NCBI GenBank assembly: GCA_910585395.1
Contig: CAJUCK010000007.1
Span: 39,044 to 48,725, forward strand
Direction of reading: 5' to 3'
Length of the DNA stretch: 9,682 bases
Source of the DNA: an uncultured Lachnospiraceae bacterium
Lineage (GTDB): Bacteria; Bacillota; Clostridia; Lachnospirales; Lachnospiraceae
Shown: piece by piece, positions 1 to 6,603 of the stretch
How the letters are laid out: each line of letters starts with the position of its first letter
Numbering within the stretch: position 1 is the stretch's first letter
Translations under genes and position numbers: made by a program
The notes under the pieces: generated by a model
What the model saw: the letters and a program-made list of their open reading frames with translations, nothing else
What the model was told of the DNA's origin: nothing
The model's database searches: none

Positions 1-1
1 G

Positions 2-211
2 TTTCGTAACTCTGTCGCTTACCATGGTGTTATTATCTGTCAAGAAAAAAATAATATGAATGGGAATTTTTATGATTTCTGGCAATTGCTGGGAAACTTA
101 AAAATAGAACATACTTTACATATTTTAAAGCATTTGATACAATACAGGCAGCATATAGATGGAAACTGGAGGCAGAAGAGTGAATGTCCAATACAGAGGA
201 GAAAATATTGA
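2..211 (+). CDS. Possible 3' end of an upstream gene (uncertain)
   Basis: A reading frame is open from the window edge to a TGA at 209-211, about 69 codons, and begins FRNSVAYHGVIICQEK. I do not recognise the peptide. It would overlap the start of the next gene by 32 nt, and the promoter for that gene lies inside it. Both are possible at the end of a real gene but also fit a chance open frame in A+T-rich DNA. No domain, membrane segment or repeat is visible. It could be the C-terminus of a gene beginning before the window or non-coding DNA; the call is weak. Confidence 0.25.
   Translation, partial: FRNSVAYHGVIICQEKNNMNGNFYDFWQLLGNLKIEHTLHILKHLIQYRQHIDGNWRQKSECPIQRRKY
115..143 (+). promoter_or_regulatory. 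Sigma-A-type promoter for the metallopeptidase/DJ-1 pair
   Basis: TTTACA at 115-120 (5 of 6 to the -35 consensus) and TACAAT at 138-143 (5 of 6 to the -10) are separated by exactly 17 nt. Transcription would start near 150, leaving about 30 nt of leader before the GTG start at 180 with its GGAGG. Position, spacing and match agree well; the call rests on consensus only. Confidence 0.65.
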
Positions 212-899
212 GTATTCCCTGGTTCAAAGCAGGAGAAAGACAATTTCTATTTCCGTTGAACCAGATCAAAAAGTTCTGGTAAAGGCTCCTATACAAGCTT
301 CCAGAGAACAAATTCAGAAAATTGTTGAGAAAAAAGTTTCCTGGATTGCCAGAAAGAGAGAAGAGATGGCAAAATGCCAGACCAAAAAGCAGGATCTGGC
401 AGACGGCAGAAAACTATGGTATCAGGGAAAAGCATATTCTCTGCAGATCATTATAGAAAAAGATACAATGAATGAGAAAGCAGACTGCCGGACATGTCTC
501 TGCGGTGAGAAGCTTAAAGTATATGTAAAGCAGGGGCAGGAAGAAGAAATCCGGCAGAACCTTATGCAGTGGTATTACGCAGAAGCCGGAAAGTGGATTT
601 CACAAAGAGTGGAATATTTTAACAAAGATCTGAAAGAGTATATAAACCGGATTTGCATTAAAGATCAGAAAAGCCGCTGGGGAAGCTGCAGCAGCAAAAA
701 AAATCTAAATTTTAACTGGCGTATCATTCAAGCGCCGCCAGAGGTGGCAGATTACGTGGTAGTCCACGAGATGTGCCATTTAAGGCAGATGAACCACAGT
801 CCGCAATTTTGGGCAGAAGTGGCTGGGATTCTGCCAGATTATAAAGAGAGACGGCAGTGGCTGCGGGAAAAAGGGCAGAGACTGATGGAAAAAATATAG
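180..899 (+). CDS. YgjP-like zinc metallopeptidase domain protein (DUF45 family, WSS1/SprT-like fold)
   Basis: The protein has 239 residues from the chosen start and a C-terminal zinc-protease signature, HEMCH (H196, E197, H200), followed by a third histidine in MNHSPQFW (H206). This is the YgjP-like HExxH...H arrangement, preceded by the family's SRWGSCS stretch about 30 residues upstream. H196, H200 and H206 should bind zinc and E197 should be the catalytic base. The N-terminal half (about residues 1-150) is charged and has no signal peptide or membrane segment, so the protein is cytosolic. Natural substrates of this family are poorly defined; the fold resembles DNA-protein crosslink and minigluzincin proteases, so a precise role would be guesswork. 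Start choice: an ATG at 159 is in frame, but GGAGG at 168-172 sits 7 nt before a GTG at 180 and inside the longer version, so GTG is favoured. The DJ-1-family gene follows after 17 nt, probably in the same transcript. Confidence 0.88.
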   Translation: MNVQYRGENIEYSLVQSRRKTISISVEPDQKVLVKAPIQASREQIQKIVEKKVSWIARKREEMAKCQTKKQDLADGRKLWYQGKAYSLQIIIEKDTMNEKADCRTCLCGEKLKVYVKQGQEEEIRQNLMQWYYAEAGKWISQRVEYFNKDLKEYINRICIKDQKSRWGSCSSKKNLNFNWRIIQAPPEVADYVVVHEMCHLRQMNHSPQFWAEVAGILPDYKERRQWLREKGQRLMEKI

Positions 900-916
900 A
901 AATGGAGGAATTTTTT

Positions 917-1468
917 ATGAAGAAAATAGGAGTATTTTTGGCACAGGGGTTTGAAGAAATTGAGGGATTGACAGTGGTGGATATTCTGCGCCGTGCAGGA
1001 ATAGAAGTGGAAACAATTTCTATCATGGGTACCAAGGAGGTATGCGGCTCCCACAAAATTCCTGTGCTTGCAGATGTGCTCTATGAGGATGTAGACTTTG
1101 AAAAACTGGACGGCGTGGTACTGCCGGGGGGACTTCCAGGGACCACTAATCTGGGAGCCCATGCAGGAGTAGGTGAAGTTATCCGGTCATTTGCAGGACA
1201 AGACAAACTGGTGGCAGCGATTTGTGCAGCGCCCAGCGTTTTGGGACAGGCAGGTCTTTTAAAGGGCAGAAAAGCAGCGTGCTATCCAGGATATGAAGAG
1301 AAGCTTACGGGTGCAGACGTTATCTATGAGGAGGTTGCAGAGGCAGGCAGCATCATTACCAGCCGGGGCATGGGAACTACTATTGCCTTTGCACTGCGTA
1401 TTACTGCTTATCTGACAGATGAGAGCAAGGCGCAGGAACTGGCAGAGAAAATTATTTACCGCCAATAG
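917..1468 (+). CDS. DJ-1/PfpI family protein (ThiJ/YajL-like)
   Basis: A 183-residue cytosolic protein that is full length for the DJ-1/YajL branch of the class I glutamine amidotransferase-like superfamily. The nucleophile-elbow cysteine is C103 in AAICAAPSVLG, and the conserved glutamate that contacts it is E16 in the N-terminal GFEEIEGLTV. LPGG at 69-72 and the TSRGMGT stretch at 148-154 are also typical. The position matching human DJ-1 His126 appears to be a tyrosine (ACYPG, Y123), so a classical Cys-His pair is absent. Family members act in oxidative stress or as glyoxalase/deglycase-type or chaperone proteins; which applies here cannot be told from sequence. GGAGG at 904-908 is 8 nt before the ATG at 917, so longer in-frame versions from about 857 are unlikely. 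The gene is 17 nt downstream of the metallopeptidase gene and probably co-transcribed with it. Confidence 0.9.
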   Translation: MKKIGVFLAQGFEEIEGLTVVDILRRAGIEVETISIMGTKEVCGSHKIPVLADVLYEDVDFEKLDGVVLPGGLPGTTNLGAHAGVGEVIRSFAGQDKLVAAICAAPSVLGQAGLLKGRKAACYPGYEEKLTGADVIYEEVAEAGSIITSRGMGTTIAFALRITAYLTDESKAQELAEKIIYRQ

Positions 1469-1494
1469 AGAACAATAAAAAGAGGATGGAAATA

Positions 1495-1524
1495 ATGTCT
1501 TCTTTTAAAATAAGAGAGTATAAT
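1495..1524 (+). promoter_or_regulatory. Candidate promoter for the polysaccharide deacetylase gene
   Basis: A perfect TATAAT lies at 1519-1524 in the 107-nt gap after the DJ-1 gene. The best -35 at 18-nt spacing is ATGTCT (1495-1500), only 3 of 6, and there is no TG extension. No terminator hairpin is visible in this gap, so read-through from the upstream operon is also possible. Confidence 0.4.
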
Positions 1525-1575
1525 TTTTTGGAATGAAAAAGCTTCTTTGCAAATATACATGTAACAAAAAGAAAA

Positions 1576-2409
1576 ATGCCTATGAAAGGGCATGGAGTGT
1601 TGACTGTGTGGAAAAAATTAGAAGCAAAATCTTTCTTTTTGGTACTTGTTTTATTTGTGGGAGCTTTTTTTCTGGGGCGGTTTGCAGCCCAGGTAGTGCC
1701 AGCGGCAGCCACGGCAGTCTGGCCAGAGGCAGATAACTGGGGATTAAGTTTTCAGGATGAAGGGCAGCCGCCAGTGGCAAATGCTACTTTTGAGGAAATG
1801 GCAGAATTCAACGCTTTTTATGCGCAGAATACTCAGGAAAAAGTGCTGTATCTCACTTTTGACTGCGGGTTTGAGAATGGCAATACGCCGCTGATTCTGG
1901 ACGCGTTGAAAAAGCATAACGCCAAAGCCGCGTTTTTCATTGTGGGAAACTATCTGTCTACCAGCCCTGACCTGGTGAAGCGCATGGTAGAGGAAGGGCA
2001 TATTGTGGGAAACCACAGTTACCACCATCCAGATATGTCTCAGATGAACAAAGATGAATTTTCCAAAGAGCTGGGTGAACTGGAAACCTTGTATGAGCAG
2101 ACAGTGGGAACGCCTATGACCAAGTATTACCGTCCGCCGCAGGGAAAATACAGCAAAAACAATCTGCAGATTGCCAAAGACCTGGGGTATAAGACTTTTT
2201 TCTGGAGTCTTGCTTATGTGGACTGGAATCAGGACAGTCAGCCCAGTCATGAAGAAGCCTTTGACAAACTGCTGAAACGAGTTCATCCAGGAGCCATTGT
2301 GCTGTTACATAACACTTCCAAAACGAATGGAGAAATTATTGATGAACTGCTGACAAAATGGGAGCAAATGGGTTATACCTTTAAGTCTCTGGATGAACTG
2401 GCAGGCTGA
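1576..2409 (+). CDS. pdaA: PdaA-like polysaccharide deacetylase (peptidoglycan N-acetylmuramic acid deacetylase family)
   Basis: The protein has 277 residues as drawn. A short basic N-terminus is followed by one hydrophobic segment (residues about 18-37, SFFLVLVLFVGAFFLGRF), an uncleaved anchor or signal peptide, so the catalytic domain is extracellular. The NodB domain runs from about 90 to 275. Its motif 1 is YLTFDCGFENG, with C where canonical NodB enzymes have the second D of FDDG; B. subtilis PdaA likewise deviates (FDNG). Motif 2 is GNHSYHHPD, motif 3 is YRPPQGKYS, and late motifs are WSLAYVDW and HPGAIVLLHNTS. The FVDW-like and HPGAI..LH stretches are characteristic of PdaA, which deacetylates muramic acid on the way to the muramic delta-lactam of spore cortex. 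A vegetative wall-modifying role is an alternative. The start is uncertain: ATG 1576 has only an A-rich upstream stretch, while GTG 1606, with GGAG at 1594-1597, would give a tighter signal-anchor and 267 residues. Confidence 0.85.
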   Translation: MPMKGHGVLTVWKKLEAKSFFLVLVLFVGAFFLGRFAAQVVPAAATAVWPEADNWGLSFQDEGQPPVANATFEEMAEFNAFYAQNTQEKVLYLTFDCGFENGNTPLILDALKKHNAKAAFFIVGNYLSTSPDLVKRMVEEGHIVGNHSYHHPDMSQMNKDEFSKELGELETLYEQTVGTPMTKYYRPPQGKYSKNNLQIAKDLGYKTFFWSLAYVDWNQDSQPSHEEAFDKLLKRVHPGAIVLLHNTSKTNGEIIDELLTKWEQMGYTFKSLDELAG

Positions 2410-2706
2410 GTGCATCCTTTCAAAATACTGGATGATCTGATTTTGCGTATCAGGAACTATGAGTTTATGAATATTATACCGTCCTGGAATTACTTAATTC
2501 CAGGCGGCAGTTATGGGCGTCTGTGCGGTTGGTCCAGATTTTTTTCTTTGATGATATTATAAATAATCTGTATTTTATCATAGAAATTCTCTTTTCTTAT
2601 CGTTTTTACCCCCTGTTTTTTAGTTTCATATGAATTGCGAAAATTAGGAAAAAGTAACAAAAAATTTGAAACAGCAATCAGATTTCATGAGATTTTAGAC
2701 AAGATA
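2410..2706. other. Non-coding gap between the deacetylase and sce7726 genes
   Basis: About 300 nt up to the promoter at 2707, rich in A+T and without a convincing gene. It holds a near-perfect palindrome (2483-2504) and a T-rich tract near 2538-2547. A frame from GTG 2410 to TAA 2560 encodes about 50 residues but has no ribosome binding site and reads across the palindrome, so I do not call it. No RNA gene or riboswitch motif is recognised. Confidence 0.5.
2479..2507 (+). terminator. Stem-loop after the deacetylase gene, possible terminator
   Basis: CCTGGAATTA (2483-2492) and TAATTCCAGG (2495-2504) are perfect inverted repeats around a 2-nt centre. CCG (2479-2481) and CGG (2505-2507) extend the stem past one bulged T. 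It lies about 70 nt after the deacetylase stop. The classical U-run is missing directly after the stem (GCAGTTATGG follows; a run of seven T comes only about 30 nt later), so it may be a weak terminator or a protein-binding palindrome. Confidence 0.4.
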
Positions 2707-2735
2707 TTGACAATGAGTGAAAAGTTTTTTAAACT
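2707..2735 (+). promoter_or_regulatory. Promoter with overlapping dyad for the sce7726-family gene
   Basis: A perfect TTGACA at 2707-2712, a 17-nt spacer and TAAACT at 2730-2735 (4 of 6). Transcription would start near 2742, about 58 nt before the coding start. An inverted repeat AAAAGTTT-TTT-AAACTTTT (2720-2738) spans the spacer and the -10 and is placed like an operator, although its base composition makes a chance match possible. Confidence 0.6.
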
Positions 2736-2799
2736 TTTTAAATGAAAAATATATTTGAAGCAGATCAGAAAGATAAAATGATGCGACGCAGAAAGAGAA

Positions 2800-3396
2800 A
2801 TGAAGAAGATGCTGTATGACAAAGATATTCGGGAACCATTATTCGAATTTCTGGAAGAATATTATGGTAAGGTACGTATTATAGAAGAAAAGAGAATGGG
2901 GAGGTCGAGGGCAGATGTGGTGATGATTCTGCCCAATGCCATCTGCGGATTGGAAATTAAAAGCGATGCAGATACCTATGCCAGATTAAAGCGCCAGGTG
3001 AGGGATTATAACCTGTATTGTGATTATAATTTTATTGTGGCAGGAACCCGTCATGCCCATCATGTGTCAGAGCATGTGCCGGACTGGTGGGGGATTATCA
3101 CAGTGGAATCAGAACAGGGAAGGCCGGACTTTTATGTACTGCGCAAACCAGAGAAAAATTTAAAAGTGGACTGGAAGAAAAAAATGAGTCTTTTATGGAG
3201 ACCGGAACTTGTCCATATACAGGAATTAAATCAGATGCCCCGGTATAAAGAGAAAAGCAAACAATTTGTGATAGAAAAGATTCTCCTTAAGGTTCCCAGA
3301 GAAAACCTTTATGCTCAGATCAGTCAGGAATTGTTTGAACGGGATTATACAATTATTGAGGAACAGATCAGAGCATATAAAAGAGGCAGAAATTAA
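2800..3396 (+). CDS. sce7726-family protein, putative PD-(D/E)XK nuclease fold
   Basis: A 198-residue soluble protein. The N-terminal 105 residues match what I know of the sce7726 family: an acidic start (YDKDIREPLFEFLEEYYG), then RSRADVVMI, GLEIKSDADT and RLKRQVRDYN, and the PDWWGIITVE block. D39, E52 and K54 line up as a D...ExK triad of the PD-(D/E)XK nuclease fold, with E29/E30 as possible extra metal ligands; the family is thought to be MmcB-like and DNA-acting. The C-terminal part (about 125-198) is helical and charged, without a motif I can name. No signal peptide or membrane segment is seen. The start is weakly supported: only GAAAGAG precedes ATG 2800, and an in-frame ATG at 2809 would remove three residues. 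It is a single-gene unit with its own promoter and no obvious functional partner. Nuclease activity is inferred. Confidence 0.75.
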   Translation: MKKMLYDKDIREPLFEFLEEYYGKVRIIEEKRMGRSRADVVMILPNAICGLEIKSDADTYARLKRQVRDYNLYCDYNFIVAGTRHAHHVSEHVPDWWGIITVESEQGRPDFYVLRKPEKNLKVDWKKKMSLLWRPELVHIQELNQMPRYKEKSKQFVIEKILLKVPRENLYAQISQELFERDYTIIEEQIRAYKRGRN

Positions 3397-3419
3397 TGTT
3401 GTATCTATAAATAGTGACA

Positions 3420-3448
3420 TTGATTTGTGAGGGTGCTGGTAGTATAAT
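3420..3448 (+). promoter_or_regulatory. Promoter of the hybrid histidine kinase gene
   Basis: A perfect TATAAT at 3443-3448 is preceded at exactly 17 nt by TTGATT at 3420-3425 (4 of 6). Initiation would fall near 3455, giving about 40 nt of leader. A short dyad ATACA-GAC-TGTAT (3453-3465) sits on the expected start point and could bind a regulator. Confidence 0.6.
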
Positions 3449-3493
3449 AAAGATACAGACTGTATAGTCAGAAATTGCAGGGAGGAACATGGG

Positions 3494-6433
3494 ATGAAGC
3501 AAAAAAAGAAACTGCTGCGGTCATTGATTTATGTGTTAATTCTGTTAGCAGCGATTATCATTTTATTTCATTGGTACACAGTACAAAACAGTAAACGTAT
3601 TGAGGAACGGAACAAAAGCTATGCGGCAGATTCTGCTGAGCAGACAGGGGAGCAGATCAATGTGGAATTGAGAAATGGTCTGAATATAATTCATACGTAC
3701 ACATTTTTCATAGGTGAGAGTTTGAAAAAACCTGAAATTAGTGACCAGATGCTCAAAGAGATAGAGAGCAATTCATTGTTTGACGCGATCGTTTTTACAA
3801 ATAAAGATGGCATTAACCATGTTTCAGACGGAAGGACTTCCGATGGTGCAGATCGTGATTATTATCTCAACGGCATGAAAGGGGAGAGTGGAATATCCGT
3901 TGTGTTTGACTCCCATTTTTTTAATGAGACAATGTTATGTTTTTATGCGCCAGTCTGGCACAAAGGAGAAATTATCGGCGTGCTGCGCGGGGCATATCTG
4001 GCAGAAGAATATCTAAAGAGTATGCTTGCCACCACCTATTTTGGCCAGAAGGCGTCTGTGCATCTCTGTATGCGGGACGGAACAGTTGTCGCTTGTTCAG
4101 AAGCAAACACACATCAGGGAGATCTTCTGGATATGCTGTTGGAAGAAGGTACGATTGATAAAGGCACTGCCAGGAAAGCAGAAGAAATATTTGAAAAGGG
4201 CGGGAAAGGTTCTTTTATCTGCAGTTCTGACAGCAAGACGGATAATATCTGCCTGATCGATCTGCCTGAGAATGAGTTTATTCTTGTACAGACGTTTCCT
4301 AAAAACGTTACCCAGACAATGATAAGAGACGAGAATATCGTGGGGATTCAACTGGAGATCATGCTGCTGATCTTATTTGCCATCTATATATTGGCTCTGT
4401 TTATCCGGACAAGAAAGGAACAGAGGCAGCTGAAAAAAGAGAACCGGCAGATGGCATATATAATCAGTGGTGTAAACACGTTATTTTCCCGTTTTGTAAT
4501 GGTAGATTTTGAGACAGGCACGTATGAGTATCTGGCAGGGACCAAACCGGAAAAGAGTGATATTTCAGTAAATGGAGAATACAAAGAGCTGGTGCCATAT
4601 TTGAGTTCCTGGGTAAAAGAAGAGAAAGAACGCCAGGAGTTTGCCAGACAGATTCATATGGATTCCGTAATTGATGCGATGGCAGAACAGGATGATCTGC
4701 GTTTTGAATCGCATGTATTCCGGAACGGCAACGATGAATGGGAGCATGTAAATATTATCTGCCTGGAACGGAATAATGGGAAGGTAAGCAAGGTTTTATT
4801 TATCCGCCAGAATATCACAGAGGTAAAAGAAAAGGAAATGCGTATTACCCAGGCGCTGCAGGATGCCCTGATGCAGGCACAGCATGCCAACAAAGCAAAG
4901 ACTACGTTCCTGTCTAATATGTCTCATGATATTCGGACTCCGATGAACGCGATTATTGGATTTGCAACGATTGCGGTGAGCCATATTAACAATAAAGACC
5001 AGGTGAAAGATTGTCTGCAGAAAGTACTTTCTTCCAGCAATCATTTACTGAGTCTAATCAATGATATCCTGGACATGAGCAGAATTGAGAGCGGAAAAGT
5101 GCAGATCAAAGAGCAGGAGTGTAATATATCTGAGCTTATGCATAACCTTGTAAATATTATCCAGCCTCAGGTGAAAGCCAAACAGTTAGAACTGTTTATT
5201 GATACGTTTGAAGTCGCAAATGAAGATGTGATGGCAGATGCTTTGAAATTGAACCAGGTATTTATCAATCTTTTGAGTAATGCGGTGAAATATACACCGG
5301 CAGGAGGAACGATTACTTTTCGGATTATGCAGAAAACTACGTTCCGCCATGGATATGGCGATTATATTTTTGTCATCAAAGATAATGGAATTGGAATGTC
5401 CCCAGAATTTGTGAAGCATATTTTTGAACCTTTTGAGAGGGAGTCTACGGCTACTCAGTCAGGAATTCAAGGCACAGGGCTGGGCATGGCAATTACCAAA
5501 AATATAGTTGAGATGATGAACGGCAGCATAAGCGTTGAGAGTGAGATTGGAAAGGGAAGCACATTTACTGTGGAAATTACGCTTAAGCTGCAGGACATTG
5601 AGAAAAATGCAGAGCAGCTTAAGGAACTTGACGGCCTGCGCGCTATGGTTGTTGATGATGATTTGAATACATGCAACAGTGTAAATAAGATGCTGACACA
5701 GATTGGAATGCGTTCTGAGTGGACTACTTCTGGCAGGGAGGCAGCATACCGGGCCAAAATTGCTTATGAAGAGGGAGATTCTTACCATACTTATATTATT
5801 GACTGGCAGATGCCGGAAACCAGTGGTGTGGAAACTACAAGACTGATTCGTAAAGCAGTAGGAGATGAGGCTCCTATTATTATCTTGACGGCGTATGACT
5901 GGACAGATATTGAAGAGGAAGCAAAAGAAGCAGGAGTTACAGCATTTTGTGCGAAACCGCTTTTTATGTCAGATTTAAAATCAGCGCTGATTGCGGCAAA
6001 TAACCTAAACGAGAAAGAGTCGGAAGCTCCTATATGGACACTGTCAGACTTCAGCGGAAAGCGTGTTCTTCTGGTGGAAGATATTGAGTTGAACCGTGAG
6101 ATTGCGGAAATGATTTTGACAGAGTCAGGATTCGAGGTGGAATCAGCGCCAGACGGAACAGACGCAGTGTCTATGGTGGAGAAGTCAGAAGAAAATTATT
6201 ACGATATTGTTTTGATGGATGTGCAGATGCCGATTATGAATGGTTATGAGGCGACCAGAACGATTCGGAATATGCCAAGAGAGGATGTGAAGACACTGCC
6301 CATTATTGCAATGACGGCCAACGCTCTGGAGGAAGATAAAGAGGCGGCATTAAAGAACGGAATGAATGCCCATATTGCGAAACCGCTCGACATCAATATT
6401 TTCATGGAAGTTCTTGGAAAATTTTTGCATTAG
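3494..6433 (+). CDS. Membrane hybrid sensor histidine kinase (dCache-PAS-HisKA-HATPase-REC-REC)
   Basis: The protein has 979 residues. Transmembrane helix 1 is about 9-26 and helix 2 about 283-304. Between them lies a roughly 255-residue extracellular domain of dCache type (DRDYYLNGMKGESGIS and the YAPVWHKGEIIGVLRG stretch), which should bind a small ligand. A PAS-like domain (about 318-440) and a short coiled linker lead to HisKA, with phospho-acceptor H478 in SHDIRTP. The HATPase domain shows N596 (LLSNAVKY), D630 (DNGIGM), FEPFERE and the G660-TGLG box. Two receiver domains follow: REC1 (about 714-833, acidic DDD 721-723, acceptor D770, K in AKP) and REC2 (about 857-975, E862/D863, acceptor D909, MTANA, AKPLD). 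All phosphorelay residues appear intact. There is no HPt or DNA-binding domain, so output must go through a partner encoded elsewhere. GGAGG at 3481-3485 is 8 nt before the ATG. Ligand and output are unknown. Confidence 0.93.
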   Translation: MKQKKKLLRSLIYVLILLAAIIILFHWYTVQNSKRIEERNKSYAADSAEQTGEQINVELRNGLNIIHTYTFFIGESLKKPEISDQMLKEIESNSLFDAIVFTNKDGINHVSDGRTSDGADRDYYLNGMKGESGISVVFDSHFFNETMLCFYAPVWHKGEIIGVLRGAYLAEEYLKSMLATTYFGQKASVHLCMRDGTVVACSEANTHQGDLLDMLLEEGTIDKGTARKAEEIFEKGGKGSFICSSDSKTDNICLIDLPENEFILVQTFPKNVTQTMIRDENIVGIQLEIMLLILFAIYILALFIRTRKEQRQLKKENRQMAYIISGVNTLFSRFVMVDFETGTYEYLAGTKPEKSDISVNGEYKELVPYLSSWVKEEKERQEFARQIHMDSVIDAMAEQDDLRFESHVFRNGNDEWEHVNIICLERNNGKVSKVLFIRQNITEVKEKEMRITQALQDALMQAQHANKAKTTFLSNMSHDIRTPMNAIIGFATIAVSHINNKDQVKDCLQKVLSSSNHLLSLINDILDMSRIESGKVQIKEQECNISELMHNLVNIIQPQVKAKQLELFIDTFEVANEDVMADALKLNQVFINLLSNAVKYTPAGGTITFRIMQKTTFRHGYGDYIFVIKDNGIGMSPEFVKHIFEPFERESTATQSGIQGTGLGMAITKNIVEMMNGSISVESEIGKGSTFTVEITLKLQDIEKNAEQLKELDGLRAMVVDDDLNTCNSVNKMLTQIGMRSEWTTSGREAAYRAKIAYEEGDSYHTYIIDWQMPETSGVETTRLIRKAVGDEAPIIILTAYDWTDIEEEAKEAGVTAFCAKPLFMSDLKSALIAANNLNEKESEAPIWTLSDFSGKRVLLVEDIELNREIAEMILTESGFEVESAPDGTDAVSMVEKSEENYYDIVLMDVQMPIMNGYEATRTIRNMPREDVKTLPIIAMTANALEEDKEAALKNGMNAHIAKPLDINIFMEVLGKFLH

Positions 6434-6451
6434 CGGATTTTTTGAAAAGGA

Positions 6452-6480
6452 TTGACAAAAAAACATATATTTAGTATGAT
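6452..6480 (+). promoter_or_regulatory. Strong promoter upstream of the aldolase gene
   Basis: TTGACA (6452-6457, 6 of 6), a 17-nt spacer and TATGAT (6475-6480, 5 of 6). This is the best sigma-A match in the window and begins only 18 nt after the kinase stop. Initiation is expected near 6487, about 115 nt before the ATG at 6604. A 6-6-6 dyad ACTTTA-tcagtt-TAAAGT (6487-6504) and a repeated TTTAAAGT (6497-6504 and 6512-6519) lie right at the start of the leader and may be operator elements. Confidence 0.7.
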
Positions 6481-6528
6481 GTAGGTACTTTATCAGTTTA
6501 AAGTTTAACAATTTAAAGTAAGAGTGTA

Positions 6529-6570
6529 AAAGATGCTGTTTTCGGCAAGTTAACCGCAGACAGCATCTTT
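6529..6570 (+). terminator. Terminator-like hairpin in the aldolase leader (possible attenuator)
   Basis: AAAGATGCTGT (6529-6539) pairs perfectly with ACAGCATCTTT (6560-6570). The stem continues through a T-G wobble, one T-A pair, one mismatch and CGG/CCG (6543-6545 with 6554-6556), closing a loop of about 8 nt. It looks like an intrinsic terminator, but the U-run is limited to the three T of the stem end, then GCG. It lies between the promoter at 6452 and the aldolase start. It could partly end kinase transcripts, attenuate the aldolase mRNA, or release a short RNA of about 85 nt. Confidence 0.5.
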
Positions 6571-6603
6571 GCGTTGTCGGAACACAGGATGGAGGAAATA
6601 AGA

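Noticed and set aside
33..311. Minus-strand open frame of 92 codons covering the left edge
   Set aside because: It lies largely antisense to the metallopeptidase gene and its promoter, has no ribosome binding site and no recognisable domain.
1486..1536. Very short ORF MEIMSSFKIREYNFLE just after the DJ-1 gene, with AGAGG upstream
   Set aside because: Only 16 codons, no poly-residue leader signature and no attenuator hairpin; it overlaps the candidate -10. A chance ORF is more likely.
1533..1736. 67-codon + strand frame with an ATG after TTTTTGGA
   Set aside because: It runs out of frame through the deacetylase start region, and its Cys/Ser/Gly-rich tail is typical of a shadow frame.
2410..2562. 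51-codon frame starting at GTG directly after the deacetylase stop
   Set aside because: No Shine-Dalgarno for the GTG, no recognised homology, and it is read across the palindrome; expected by chance in a gap of this size.
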